DNA of 64,000 nt from Labia minor (Eukaryota; Arthropoda; Insecta; Dermaptera; Spongiphoridae). Both the position numbers and the translations under genes were made by a program. The notes under the pieces are model-generated. The model did no database searches, was not told the origin of the DNA, and saw nothing but the letters and a program-made list of their open reading frames with translations. Shown in pieces: positions 11,611 to 22,475 of the stretch (within the stretch, counting starts at the first letter, position 1; every line of letters starts with the position of its first letter). The stretch lies in assembly GCA_963082975.1 (NCBI GenBank), contig OY720345.1, forward strand, positions 11,372,491 through 11,436,490. The letters run 5' to 3'.

Positions 11611-12291
11611 ACATTTAAAAAATCAGTTAATCGGAAGTAGCACTTTATTCTATATATATATAAATGTTACCAAATATCAAATTTGACACCAATAAACTAA
11701 TACGAACTGGCTCTTTATCAATACCAAGTTTACACATTCTAAATATTCATTCACAACTCTTTATACCTATTTATATGCGGGAAAGTCTAGGGGAGGACAC
11801 TCCCGCTTATTTTCCTCTAAACTGACCATACAAATAAAGATATATGTTTGATAGTTTTTCACATGATTAGAAATTGTATAAAACTGCTATATATAGAATT
11901 TCAGTTTGATTGATTCGCTGAAAGTAACGAATTTAATTTTTTAATACTGCAAATCACGCGCCAGCACGTGGTGTGGTGCCACCAACAAAGCGTCAAATAT
12001 ATGCGCTGGTTTAATAAATATTATTTATTAATTTTAATTTATAATTTATTTATTTAATTAAATTTAACTTAAAAATGAAAGTAAAGGTTTTAAATTTAAT
12101 ATATATTAATTAATTAATTTAATTAAATAACAATACAATACTGTAAATTTAAATTTTTAATCCAAAATTAATTCATCCAATTAATTATATTAAATCTTTA
12201 ATTTATAATTAATTTAATTTAATTTAAATATAATATATGTTAATTAATCCAATTCAAATTGGCGAGATAGTCAAGTGGAGACACTCCAGAT

Positions 12292-12590
12292 TTTGTTATA
12301 TTCTATTTTCGCCAGGATTGACAGGTTTAAAAATTAGTATTAGTATTAAAAATCTATCTATTCGTTAATAATACATATATAATATATCAATTTAGAATAA
12401 AAGTGTCCATTTTTCTATCCCTTCTTCACTTTCTTATTTACATTCAATATTATTTTTTCTTTTTATTTGATTATTATAATTCAGTGTATTTTTGTTGTTG
12501 TTGTTGTATTTAATATAGTATTCATTTAGTATTCTAATATGAATGTTGTGGTTGTTTTTTTTCTGTTAGTAAGTATATAAAGTAGTAGTA
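12292..12590. other. A+T-rich spacer
   Basis: A+T-rich DNA with a short (GTT)n run near 12495-12508. No gene or repeat family recognised. Confidence 0.45.
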
Positions 12591-12932
12591 CATTGTTTCA
12601 ATCGACCGTTGACTTGGGAAACTACAGCAACTCCTTTCGGTGTCGTAAAGCAGTGCTCATTTGTTTCCCGGCTGCTCCTCGATTTTGGGATGGCTCTCGC
12701 GAGACTCGTACCCACCGACAACCTTGCTTAATAGAAAATAATAGAATTAACCAGAGTAAGAGAGAGAGAGAGAGAATAGAACGAATGAACGTGTGTGCCT
12801 AACGACTCTAGGACAGATTAAATTTTCAAACTTTTCGACAAAGTTCCTACCTTTCTCTCTCTCTCTCTCTCCCTCTCTTCATTTCACTCATTCTCCTACT
12901 CCCTCTCTTCTATTCCCTTTCCACTTTCAACT

Positions 12933-12979
<47 letters not shown>

Positions 12980-13040
12980 GTGGAATTAATAGAAAGTTTG
13001 CGATGCTCCGAGGACCAATCATATACTCGCCTGGTTAGGC
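12590..13040. other. Complex single-copy island followed by GA, CT and TA tracts
   Basis: From 12593 to 12735 the sequence is G+C-richer and non-repetitive (for example GACTTGGGAAACTACAGC and GGCTCTCGCGAGACTC, which contains the palindrome TCTCGCGAGA). An open frame of 69 codons covers it but has no recognised domain and ends in GA-tract residues. It could be a conserved non-coding element or an exon fragment; I cannot tell. It is followed by (GA)n, (CT)n at 12855-12872, (TA)n at about 12936-12975 and a short complex tail to 13035. Confidence 0.35.
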
Positions 13041-13136
13041 TTCTATAATATTATCCGTCCCTTTTGGTTTTAACTTTAATCATCATCACTACAATCTCGC
13101 ACCTGTTTCAATATCCAACATTAATTAAAATATCTT

Positions 13137-13165
<29 letters not shown>
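13137..13165. repeat. (CT)n microsatellite
   Basis: Uninterrupted CT repeat of roughly 12 units. Confidence 0.95.
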
Positions 13166-13167
<2 letters not shown>

Positions 13168-13377
13168 CACTTACAAAGAATTTTCTTAATTATGTTAAAA
13201 TACTTAAGAAAGAAACTTTACATTTTTTTTTTAAATTATTTTTTCATTTTCACACATATTTTATATTTATTCATATATAATACATATTTAATTAATAGTA
13301 CATGACTCAAGTATTTTATCATAAAAAAAATAGGAAATAAATAAATACAATACATAGCATTCATCCTTTTTTTTAAA

Positions 13378-13988
13378 TAAGCTGGATTGTCTCCACTCGA
13401 CTATCTCGCAATTTTGAATTGGATTAAATAACATATATTATATTTAAATTAAATTTAATTAATTAAATTATAAACTAAAATTAATAAATAATATTTATTA
13501 AATCAGTGCGTGTTTGGCTCTTTGTTGATGGAAACACGTCACGTGTTGGCGCGTGAGATTTGTACCGTTAAAAAATGAATTCTGGTACTTCTAGGGATTC
13601 AATCAAGCTGAAATTCTATATATAGCAGTTTTATATAATTTTTAATCATGTGAAAAACTATCAAACATATAACTTTATTTTTACGGTCAGTTTAGAGGAA
13701 AAAAAATGAAAACGTCTTAGGTAATGATCCTCTTCCGAATGAACTACATTTCTCAAAAGTGAATAGAAAACTACGAATTTTTAATAATGCCCGTTCATGA
13801 TTCTAGCTCAAACCGTTTTTGCGGAATCTTGTCTACATACACACACACACACATATACAGAGAGAGAGAGACATTTTTCTCAAACTTAGTGAAAATGATT
13901 CAGGAACCTTCAAAACGTATAAAAACATCAAAATCTCGATAACGAAAATTTTCGTGATCGCAATACTACTTATCTCTGGTGAAATAGT
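13378..13988 (-). mobile_element. Family A HINE, copy 3
   Basis: Reverse-strand family A element. On the plus strand it starts TAAGCTGGATTGTCTCCACTC (3' end of the element, hairpin with one mismatch) and CTATCTCGC. It ends near GTGAAATAGT, the 5' word ACTATTTCAC when read on the minus strand. It carries the CA tract (about 13840-13852) and the shared motif region. Full-length layout with T flanks. Confidence 0.8.
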
Positions 13989-14295
13989 AATAACATTTGC
14001 ATAATTATTTTTCTATTTAATTGATTGTAATTACAATTTAGTTTACTTGACTAATTTAAAATTTCTTATAAATAATGAAATTTTTAATATAAATAATAAT
14101 AATAATTATATTTATATAAGTAAAAAAAAAAACACTTGAATTATTGAAATATTAATCGTTTTTTAAACTCTTTGGTATTTATTGACACATGCTGATTAAT
14201 CAATTGATGTGTTGATTTTTCAATTCAAATGATATGTCAATTCCTTAAGGATTTTCACGGTCATTTGCAAGATCAGAAATATATACTATACTATA

Positions 14296-14614
14296 CAGTG
14301 ATAATCAACAACTGTGCCTCAGCACTTTTATGTGCCGCGAGATTTTCAAAATATGCCTCCAAATTAAGAAAAAAGTACTTATTTATTTTATATGTATTTA
14401 AAAAAAAGGTAAAATGTTTTTGCGATCAGGCTCTTAAACATTTTCGACTTTTCAATATGGCTCTAAGTATTACCAAGTGTGCCCACCCCTGTTATATTAT
14501 TTCAGAAATGTGCCCGACTATTGTAAAAGGTATATTTATCTTTTTTTTGTGTGTGCCACCAAATTTTTAACCGTTAAAAGTGTGCCTCGGTAAAAAAAAG
14601 TTTGAGAATCACTG
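14296..14614 (-). mobile_element. hAT-like MITE, 319 bp
   Basis: Ends CAGTGATAATC on the left and GAGAATCACTG on the right, the CAGTG...CACTG terminal pattern of hAT elements. The right flank is CTATACTA, and the same 8 bases lie just left of the element (offset by two bases in a CTATACTATA context), consistent with an 8-bp hAT target duplication. The interior has TGTGCC and CCTCGG words and long T runs. An open frame of 113 codons across it has no transposase motif. The same family recurs at 59849. Confidence 0.7.
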
Positions 14615-15372
14615 CTATACTATATCGATATGGTATATTTGGAAAGAGAGTTTATGTTTGATTTGATATAAATACTATAGTAATTTTTTTTTTTTTTTAC
14701 AAATTTCAAATTTGTGTGTATATATGTATTAACCTTCTGTGAAAGAAATCAAGAAAGGGAAGATGCTTGACTTTTCTGAGTATTTCATTCGATATTAATA
14801 TTCTTTACAATTAATGACCTATAAATGAATGTTTTTCCCTTTTATTTTCAACCAATTTATTGACCACAAAGATATTCAAAAATATTATTAGTTAATGTAT
14901 TTATTTATTTTATTTAAAAAAGAGTAATTATATTGACCTTTAAAGTTAAAGATAATCGGTTTTTGTTTGATTTTTTTAACTTTTTTTTTTATTCCTTTAT
15001 GCTATTTAAATGGCCAAATGGCCGTTTGGGAATCATTTTTAAGGTTAATTTTCTTTCTTGTTGGACCATATGGATGGTTAATAACCAAATAGTTATCTAA
15101 CTACCTAACATAAGTAACATGTGTTTCAGTTTACCCCTTCCCCGACTTTTCATTTTCCCATTCTTCTATCCCCCTTTAAACACCACTCTCACCTAATATT
15201 ATAGATCTACAGATAATAGAAAAATTTCAATACTTGAAATCTTTTTTTTTTTAAAAAGAAAAAATTCTTTCACACACTCATAGTTCACATGTTATATTAA
15301 ATAATAATTGGAATCTTTTGAATTAGGTTCCTAGAAATCTTTCTACTAGATATTATTAAAATAGTAAAAAAA
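14615..15372. other. A+T-rich spacer
   Basis: A+T-rich DNA with the short inverted word GGCCAAATGGCC near 15011 and a pyrimidine-rich patch at about 15130-15195. No gene recognised. Confidence 0.45.
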
Positions 15373-15640
15373 AACCTCTGACTTTTGTACGTCCTACACA
15401 AGAACAACGCCTATCAAGTCGGTTATATTATTAATTAGGTGTCCTATGATCAGTAGAACGGGTCCTATCAACCTTTACCTTGATTTTCTTGATCGGAGGC
15501 GCTACTTTTGATCAAGTAGCTTTCTCAATTTTAATCCCGGAGGCTGGATTGACTCCCAAAGACCCCAACTAGACAAATTCCCTTGCAATGCCCGTGACAT
15601 CGAGAATGTAAGTCAGTTACGCTACCTTCCACCCTGTGGT
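15373..15640 (-). mobile_element. tRNA-derived SINE, copy 1
   Basis: Reverse-strand copy of the SINE seen most completely at 33452. The plus strand starts AACCTCTGACTTTTGTACG, the SINE 3' end, and runs through GATCAGTAGAACGGGTCC, GATCGGAGGCGCTAC and CGGAGGCTGGATTGAC to the tRNA-like head near 15590-15640. The head is diverged, so the promoter boxes are weak in this copy. Confidence 0.75.
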
Positions 15641-17231
15641 GTCTATTGTTAAAATAGTAAAATTTTTAAATAATAAATAGTACCAACAATTTCGAGAAAA
15701 TAATTTATTTGTTCGTTAAGCTCAAAACCTTTTTAACAACATTCATATAAAATTATTAATTTTATTTTGTTAAATTAATTTAAATACATTTATATAATTT
15801 TTATAATTATTTCAATTTTAATTTTTAATATAAAATTTAATAAAATAAATATATATATCAAATACAGATGTTTAATAAAAAAAATGATAATAAAAATATT
15901 TAAAATTAAATTATTGGATAGATGGAAATATTTAATGATTTAAATTAATGATTATAAGGAAAATTAGTAAAATAAAAAATAATTAAATAAGATTGAAAAT
16001 ATTAAATCGAAGGGAGTAAGTATACATAAAAATGAGTAAATTTGTAAATTTAATTGGAAAGTAATATAGAATTTTTTTTATAAAAAAAAAAAAAATAAAT
16101 AGGTATCAAAAATAGATTAGTTAGAAATTTCGATAATTGCAAATGTTTTTTTTTATTTATTGTCGTTGATGTTTTGAGTAATAAAAAATGGTCACTAAAG
16201 AGTGATTGAGGGAGAGAGAGAGGTTGCAGTTGTAGGTTGGGAAAGAGGAGGGGGGAAGTGTCCTTTATTTGATATTATTTTATGAAATCGGAAAAAAAAA
16301 TAAAATGCAATTTTCAGGTTAAATAAATCCAATAAACAAATTTTAAAAAATAAATAAAAAAAAATTTTATATTCTATTTGATGATGATTGATTGGAGAAT
16401 TTTTTCTCTTTCATTTAAAATCAGTAATCAAAATATTTATTTTTTTTTTTTATCAACACACTCACATATTAAACTAACTACATTTTATAAATACGAGAGA
16501 GAAGAAATCGAGTGAGGGGAGATGCAAAAAAAAAAAATGTAATTGCAGTTAAATTATCATTTAAATTAGAAATTAAAACTGATCCTATCATTTCATTTGA
16601 CTACTATATAAACTTTGTTTTAAATTAAATTTTTTTTCTCGGTTTAATTTCTATTTATTATTTATTATTAGTATTGGACTAGAAATATGGTAAATAAAAA
16701 TATTTATTTAATGAATATGAAAATTTAGATGGTAGTAGCATCGAGTTTGTCTGACATTTCACCACCAAATGAGGACCAACCCGGAGATTCTACATTCAGG
16801 CTCCATTATCCATTGACTCATTAAGTTTTGGGACAATTGTTTCAACGCTTTATGTTGTCAGTCAGTATTCCCTACTTTCAGTATTCTTTTACAACTACGA
16901 TTTGTTAAAATTAATTTAATAATTAATAAATAATTATTTTCAAAATTAGTTTTATTGTTTTTTATTATACATTTTAACCAATTTTCGAAATATTTTTATC
17001 ACTCCGATTGAGATAACTCCAAAAACATGCATTTTGAAAGCATCAACTGTCATCAATTTTTAATTAATTTTATCGTGAATTTTGCATCCCATCTTATAGT
17101 AGATTTGGGATGATGAATTTTTTGAATGTGAAACAAAATCAGTTTTTTTATAAAAAAAATAAAAAAAAATTGATACCTACTGTTTATAATGATTGATCAA
17201 ACAAGAACGTCATGTGTCAATGTGATTAAAC
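15641..17231. other. A+T-rich spacer
   Basis: Mostly A+T-rich low-complexity DNA. A more complex stretch occurs at 16735-16890 (ACCAACCCGGAGATTC, CTCCATTATCCATTGACTC), which is single-copy within this window. No gene, RNA or known repeat recognised. Confidence 0.45.
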
Positions 17232-17341
17232 CAGAGGTCGCCAAACATTTGTGGTCATCGACCTCTATATAATTTTTCGAATATCCATCGGCACCCATAA
17301 AGGTAAATTTCATGTAATTAAAATAAAAATATCTATTAACC
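17232..17341 (+). mobile_element. Fragment of a hAT-like element interrupted by a second one
   Basis: Starts CAGAGGTCGCCAAACATTTG, a hAT-type terminal word, and runs about 110 bp until a separate hAT MITE begins at 17342. I do not see a matching right end downstream, so this is called a fragment. Confidence 0.4.
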
Positions 17342-17524
17342 CAGAGGTTCACCATATTTCGAAAACACCAAACCGGGACAAACGATTTATGGTTTTTTTT
17401 ATAGGCAAATTGAAAAATTTTTAAAAATAATCAAAAATGTTCAAAAGTTTCTCCACAAAATCATCTTACCTTTTTTTTCAAGTATTAGAAAATTTTTTCG
17501 CTGCTCACAGTTTGGGAATCACTG
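17342..17524. mobile_element. hAT-like MITE, 183 bp, exact 8-bp target duplication
   Basis: Left end CAGAGGTTCACC, right end GTTTGGGAATCACTG. The 8 bases before (17334-17341) and after (17525-17532) are both TATTAACC, an exact target-site duplication of hAT length. No coding capacity. Its left flank is the remnant of another hAT-like element. Confidence 0.8.
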
Positions 17525-17682
17525 TATTAACCTGTAAAGTATAGCTACAGAGTTTTTACTTCTTTTCACCCGAATAATTATAATTATATTTATTATTTTA
17601 TTTTCTATAAAGAAAATGATATTAAGACAATTTAAAAAAAATAATTAAAATTGTACATAAGCTATTAGGTAGGTGAAAGGCG

Positions 17683-17965
17683 ACACAGGGTGAAAGATTA
17701 GCGCAGCTGGCTCACATTCTAGTGGTCCCGGGTTCAAGTGCCTGGCCTGCCAAGGGCATTTCTCTAACCGGGGTCTATGGGACGGAGTCAACCCAGCCTC
17801 CGGGATCGAAATTGGGAAAGCTACTTGATAGCGCCTCCGATCAAGAAAATCAAGGTAAAGGTTGATAGGACCCGTTCTACTGATCATAGGACACTTCATT
17901 ATTAATATAACCGACTTGATAGGCGTCGTCCTTGCGTAGGTCGTACAAAAGTCAGAGTTAGGTTG
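17683..17965 (+). mobile_element. tRNA-derived SINE, copy 2
   Basis: The tRNA-like head contains an A-box-like TTAGCGCAGCTGGC and a B-box GGTTCAAGTGC (canonical GGTTCRANNCC, one change). The body has ACGGAGTCAACCCAGCC, CTACTTGATAGCGCC, GACCCGTTCTACTGATC and the 3' word GTCGTACAAAAGTCAGAG. It matches copies at 15373, 33452 and 45508. An open frame on the opposite strand over this interval is a by-product of the SINE. Confidence 0.85.
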
Positions 17966-19483
17966 GTGTGATTTTAGTATTAAGAACTGTTTTTCGAATC
18001 CCAATCGACCCCAATTCGACACTTTGGGCCAGATCGATCCCTACTGTTGTTAAATAGACCCCTGGATTAACCCAATTTCGATCATAAATATTTTTTTTTT
18101 CAGTAAGTCAAAAATATATTAGCAACCCTTACAATATATTTCCTCTTTCACTTTCTTATCCATCTACACAAATATTATTGTCTACTCGCTAAATCTTTGA
18201 TCTATTCACCTATCGGTTAATGTTTATCAATTGATTTATCCGGTAAAAAAGAATTTTTTTTTTATTTTTCCGACGCGTCTCTTGACTCATTCACTTTGAC
18301 TCCAATAAATATGTAAATTTATACATAGTTGATAATCTTTTTTTTTTAGACTATAGGCAATCATAAATTGAATAGCTATTAGAATCATTATAAAAAATAT
18401 TAAGATATTTTAATATTATTTTTATCAAAAGGAAAAAAATAAAAACAATTAAAATAAATTTGCTAAAGTTGAAAGAATCACTCGAGAGTCAAATTTATAA
18501 AATTAAAAAAAAAAATCTGAAATAAAATGATTTCACTAATACGATTAGATTAGATGGATGGATATTGATCTATTTTATCGATACTTTAAAATTAAAAAAA
18601 AAAAAAAAACATTTAAAAATTGCCCATTATTCAGTACATTTGGCTGCAAGAAATTAATTATTTTTATTTCATACGAAAAAAAATTCTAATTGCATTTATC
18701 CGTGAAATTATCTTAAAAGTATTATTATTATTAAGATATATCAAAAATTTAATTCTACACTTCTAATATAATTTTTCTTTTTTTTTTATTATTTATTAAT
18801 TAATTATATTATAGAGAGATTAAATTTCGAAATTAAATGAAAAAAAAAAAAATGGTGATCTATCTGATATATACTATACCTAAATGAAAATAAGTACTTC
18901 TTTTTTCATAAATTTGTGCTATAATTTTCATTTTTAGAGATATAGAGTTCTTTTTCTATCTCTCTCACATCCCTCCTTCCTTCCCGTCCCTCCCCCTATC
19001 TATATACTCGATATCTTTTAGTTTGATCTTAGAATCTTTCAAACACAACGGACTCAGACCTTTAATTAGATCCCGTATTGGTAATTGAGTTATCGACGGC
19101 CCCGATACCTCAGGGACGATCCCGTTGTATCGAAAGAAATAAAAAAAAAACATCCTCATATACTCCACCTATAATGTTACAATGCCTTATGATTTATTAC
19201 TAAAGAACATAACCCCTAAGATATAAAAAAAAATAGGGTGTTAAGGTGAAAGATGGTGGCTGGATGAGTGTGAAGAGAGAGAGAAAAGGATTACCTAGCA
19301 AAATATTACAACAAATCAAATTTAAGAATTAATAAATTACATTATATGGAAAAATTAGCATTTATTTATTAGAATTTATTCTCTTTAAAAAATAAATGAA
19401 AAGATATTTTATTTTTAAAATTTCAAATTTTAATATAAAATGAATAATAAATAAGTTAAAGATTGAATTGAATAGTTAAGTTT
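17966..19483. other. A+T-rich spacer with an exon-like patch near 18.97-19.15 kb
   Basis: Mostly low-complexity A+T-rich DNA. At about 18970-19150 the minus strand is open for 67 codons and its middle part (RYNGIVPEVSGPSITQ, then LPIRDLIKGLSPLCL) is more complex than other open frames here. I recognise no domain and see no convincing splice-acceptor AG at its upstream edge. It could be an exon, a conserved non-coding segment or chance. Confidence 0.3.
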
Positions 19484-21010
19484 GTTCAAAGGAAAAGATG
19501 AATTTTGAATTATTTCGAAAAGTATTGATTTATTCATCAATATCCATTTTTTTTCCCCTGCAAAATAATTTCCCTCAGATATAATGCACTTATACCAGCC
19601 AGCGCTTCTTCCAATGGTCGAAGCACTTCTGAAATGCGCTTTTCGGGATGGTCATCGATTCCAACTTTATCTAATCAATTGTGACAAAACGCTTACCTTT
19701 CATTGGTCTTTTCAATTTTGGGAAAAGAAAAAAGTCGCAGGGAGCCAAATCTGGTGAATACGGTAGTTGAGGAATGATTACGGTGTTGTTTTTGGCCAAA
19801 AAATCAAGAACAAGCAATGATGTGTGGACTGGTGCACTATCGTGTTGCAGAATTCATTATGTGTTTATCCACAATTCCGATCGTTTGAGCTTCACACAAA
19901 CGTTGCATAACTTCCTTGTAGTATTCCTTGTTAACAGTACAACCTGTTGGCAAGAACTCTTGATGCACCACTCCATTGTAATCTTTTTCGAAAAACAGTG
20001 AGAAAAACCTTCGCATTGGATCGAACTTGGCGTCCTTTTTTAAAGCACTTGTAACACATAAACATTTTTTTGAGACAGAGTTGACTAACCGAATGCCACA
20101 TTCAACATTTTAAGTGCGTTGGAGCACTTTATTCCATTTTTAATACAGATATTTTAATTAATTTTTTTTTAAATTAATAATCGAAGAACATACAAAAACG
20201 AGACTAACTTTTTCAGTTGTTAAAAACAAATTACTAATCCAAAATGGCTGATAATGTCAACACATGAGAAACATATGTGCACAAACAAAACAAAACAAAA
20301 AAAAATTCGATAATCGAATCTACACAGACAGCAAAAATTCAAAATTCATCTTTTTTACCGACCGACGATAGTAAGGGAGGTATTGTTTTCACACCAAATT
20401 TCACATGTGGAGATTTTTACATATCTCCACGAATCATGCATTTTCTAAACAGAAAAAAGTATTTTTAGCATGATGTCTGTCCGTCCGTCTGTCCGTCCAT
20501 ATAGATGTTAACAGCCTGAACGGCTCAACCGATTTTGATGAAATTTGGTATATTTACTTAATGCATTAGTGGGATGAATTGATCAACTTTTGATGCAATT
20601 CCGGAAACCGGAAGTGGTAGTATTAGCGATCGACGATAGGAAGGAAAGGGTTATTTTCACACCAAAGGAGATTTTTTTATATATCACCACGAATCATGCA
20701 CTTTGTATTTGTTTTATCCTCGAGAAAAATCATATTTATTAGTTTTTTCTTGATTTAAAATTATATGACGTCATCCAGCCATTCATGACGTCACAGCCTG
20801 GTCTTGCAAATATATTATAAATAAAATAAAATTAAAAATGTTTATATTTATTATTTATGTATCCATATCTGTTTTTTATTACATTAATAGATATATGAAA
20901 ATTATTTGAAATTGTTTCTGTAGCTGGAAATTAATTTATTTCAAACCGTCGGTCGGTTCGGACCTGGCCACAGGTCAACTTATTTTGTACAGACCTCATA
21001 AATCTAAAAT
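19484..21010 (-). mobile_element. mariner remnant, interrupted by a family B HINE
   Basis: A decayed mariner on the minus strand. The translated minus strand at about 19900-20035 gives GVVHQEFLPTGCTVNKEYY, the block preceding the second catalytic Asp in mariner transposases. Further downstream frames give pieces such as LFSFPKIEKTNE. Several frame changes and an in-frame stop break it, and the N-terminal DNA-binding half is missing. The inner parts of both terminal repeats (AAAGATGAATTTTGAATT at 19491-19510 and its inverted copy at about 20335-20352) are present. A complete B element splits the right terminal repeat, which resumes as TTTTGTACAGACCTCAT. Not functional. Confidence 0.75.
20357..20982 (+). 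mobile_element. Family B HINE, copy 3 (reference copy), inside the mariner end
   Basis: Complete 626-bp element. It starts ACCGACCGACG and is followed by GGTATTG and a GTCCGTCCGTCTGTCCGTCC tract. It contains the word ACGGCTCAACCGATTTTGAT, a core with CCTCGAG, and two TGACGTCA sites at 20766-20773 and 20786-20793. The 3' side has CGTCGGTCGGT at 20947-20957 (exact inverted terminal word), a TCG spacer, the perfect hairpin GACCTG-GCCA-CAGGTC (20961-20976) and the end AACTTA. Flanks are T and T. The tract type and layout are those of DINE-1-like HINEs. No coding capacity. Confidence 0.85.
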
Positions 21011-21605
21011 TTTCTAAAACACAAGTAGTAGTAATGAATTTAATCGATAAATTTAAAACTTTTCTTAAAATAAAAGAAATTTGATTTTGATTGAGTATTT
21101 CATATAAAAAAAAGTAGATATTTTAATGGTTTATGACTATATTTATAGAGTCATTTATTTAAATATAACATCACACTGATCCCAATTATATTGATATATT
21201 AGAAGATTATTTTTTTTTTTATTTTTTTCTTATTTTTATTAATGATAATTTTCAGCTTTGGCTACATCTCAATTTTTTAAAAATTTATGATAGCACGAAT
21301 TATCAATTCTCTCTCTCTTTTACTCTCTTAGTTACTTGTTAGACTCATAGACACACAAAAATTTATTGTAGTTAAATTTCCATTTATACACCAAACTAAA
21401 ATGATTGCCAACATAGAGAAAATAAATAATCTATAATATATTTTATTTTTCTAAATTTATTTATTTATACTACTTATTAGATAATAAAGTAAAGTAAATA
21501 TTATTACAAAATAATACTTTAATGAATATATTGAAATTAAATGTTTAGTTTATTATAATAATCTCTCTCTCTCTCTCTCTCTTTGTCTGTTTTAATTTGT
21601 TTGTT
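21011..21605. other. A+T-rich spacer
   Basis: A+T-rich DNA with (CT)n at about 21562-21581. No gene recognised. Confidence 0.45.
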
Positions 21606-21710
21606 ACTATTTCGCCAGAGATAGTATTGCGATCACAAAAATTTTCGATGTTGCGATTTTAATGTTTTTATACGTTTTTGAAGTTCCTGAATCATTTTCA
21701 CTAAGGTTGA
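21606..21710 (+). mobile_element. Family A HINE, 5' fragment (copy 4)
   Basis: Only the first 105 bp of family A: ACTATTTCGCC-AGAGATAGTATTGCG through CACTAAGGTTGATA. The copy stops just before the usual TG tract. Confidence 0.75.
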
Positions 21711-22475
21711 TATAAATAATAATATAACTAAATATATAAATAATACATAATAATATAAATTGATTAGAACTTTATATATTTAGTAAATGTTTAACAAATT
21801 TTTATAGTGTTAAAATATATAATTCTTTAAAAAATTAAACTATTTTAGAAATAGTATATTAATACTTTAATTTGGTTGAAACTGCCTTATATATATATAT
21901 TGATCCAATATTTAGTAATCATTATTAATCACTTAATTAATACAAAAAATTAAATTTCCATATTTTTAAAATTTAATAATGGATTTTTTACTAATCATAA
22001 AATATTTATTAAATTATGACCAAAATTTAAACAAATATACATTGTAAATTATAAAGTTACAATTTAATAAATTATTGTAATGTATTATTTAATTTATTCC
22101 TGATTTCAATTTTCAAATACTGTAATCACTAGAGACAATTTATTTTGCGTTAAAACTGTTAATAGTTTTGGGAAGTTCTGTTTGATCAATTAGTCAGAAA
22201 ACGATTTGTGTGAAAAATGTGAATTTCGATTATTTTAATTAATTATGGTAAGTATGAATAGAACTGTTGTTGTAATGAACTATTTTTCTGTTCAATTTGG
22301 TATAATCAATTCTATTCCATGGATCCCAGTATTTATTTATTTATTTATTTATCTGTGATGATATCTAAGAATATTTATATACAAAGTGGTATAATAATCG
22401 ACAATTGGCTAATTAAAATAAAATTTTATACTTATTTAAATATTGAAAGGAAGGTTAATTCTTTTTATACTTTTT
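21711..22475. other. A+T-rich spacer with a possible donor-like site
   Basis: A+T-rich DNA. At 22246 an ATG is followed directly by GTAAGTATG, a strong match to a 5' splice site. A possible short leader exon upstream (about 22130-22248) is more complex than its surroundings, but the evidence is a single motif. (TTTA)n lies at about 22333-22352. Confidence 0.25.

Larger units (their letters stand above)
10605..11809 (+). mobile_element. Family D HINE, copy 1, nested in family A
   Basis: Starts ACTTTCCCGC, with an imperfect foldback TACTTTCCC...GGGAAGTA and then AGTATTG. A (TATG)n tract occupies about 10737-10804. The 3' side has GCGGGAAAGT at 11777-11786 (the exact inverted terminal word), a CTAG spacer, the perfect hairpin GGGAG-GACA-CTCCC (11791-11804) and the end GCTTA. 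Flanks are T on both sides. The first 130 bp are alignable by eye with family A (shared ATTG..ATC, TTTCGA, GAGATTT, ATGTCTGTGTGTG), so A and D are sister families with different terminal words. A B element interrupts it. No coding frame; Tyr/Val/Cys-Met repeats read across the TATG tract are artefacts. Confidence 0.8.
10338..12291 (+). mobile_element. Family A HINE, copy 2, interrupted by a D element that carries a B element
   Basis: Outer shell of a three-level nest. Family A sequence runs 10338-10604 (start ACTATCTCGC, TG tract, ATGAAATTTGG motif). It resumes at 11810 with TTTTCCTCTAAACTGACC and ends with GCGAGATAGT and the GAGTG-GAGA-CACTC hairpin near 12263-12290. Placing the two parts against uninterrupted copies (for example 9218-9843) shows that the foreign block entered the poly-T run just before CCTCTAAA. 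The 3' end reads CCAGA followed by T, differing slightly from other copies. Confidence 0.8.

Noticed and set aside
14229-14570. 113-codon plus-strand frame
   Set aside because: Covers a hAT MITE with identifiable ends; no transposase motif.
17645-18022. Minus-strand frame of 125 codons with ordinary-looking composition
   Set aside because: It lies on the antisense of a tRNA-derived SINE that is repeated at 15373, 33452 and 45508; the frame is a by-product.
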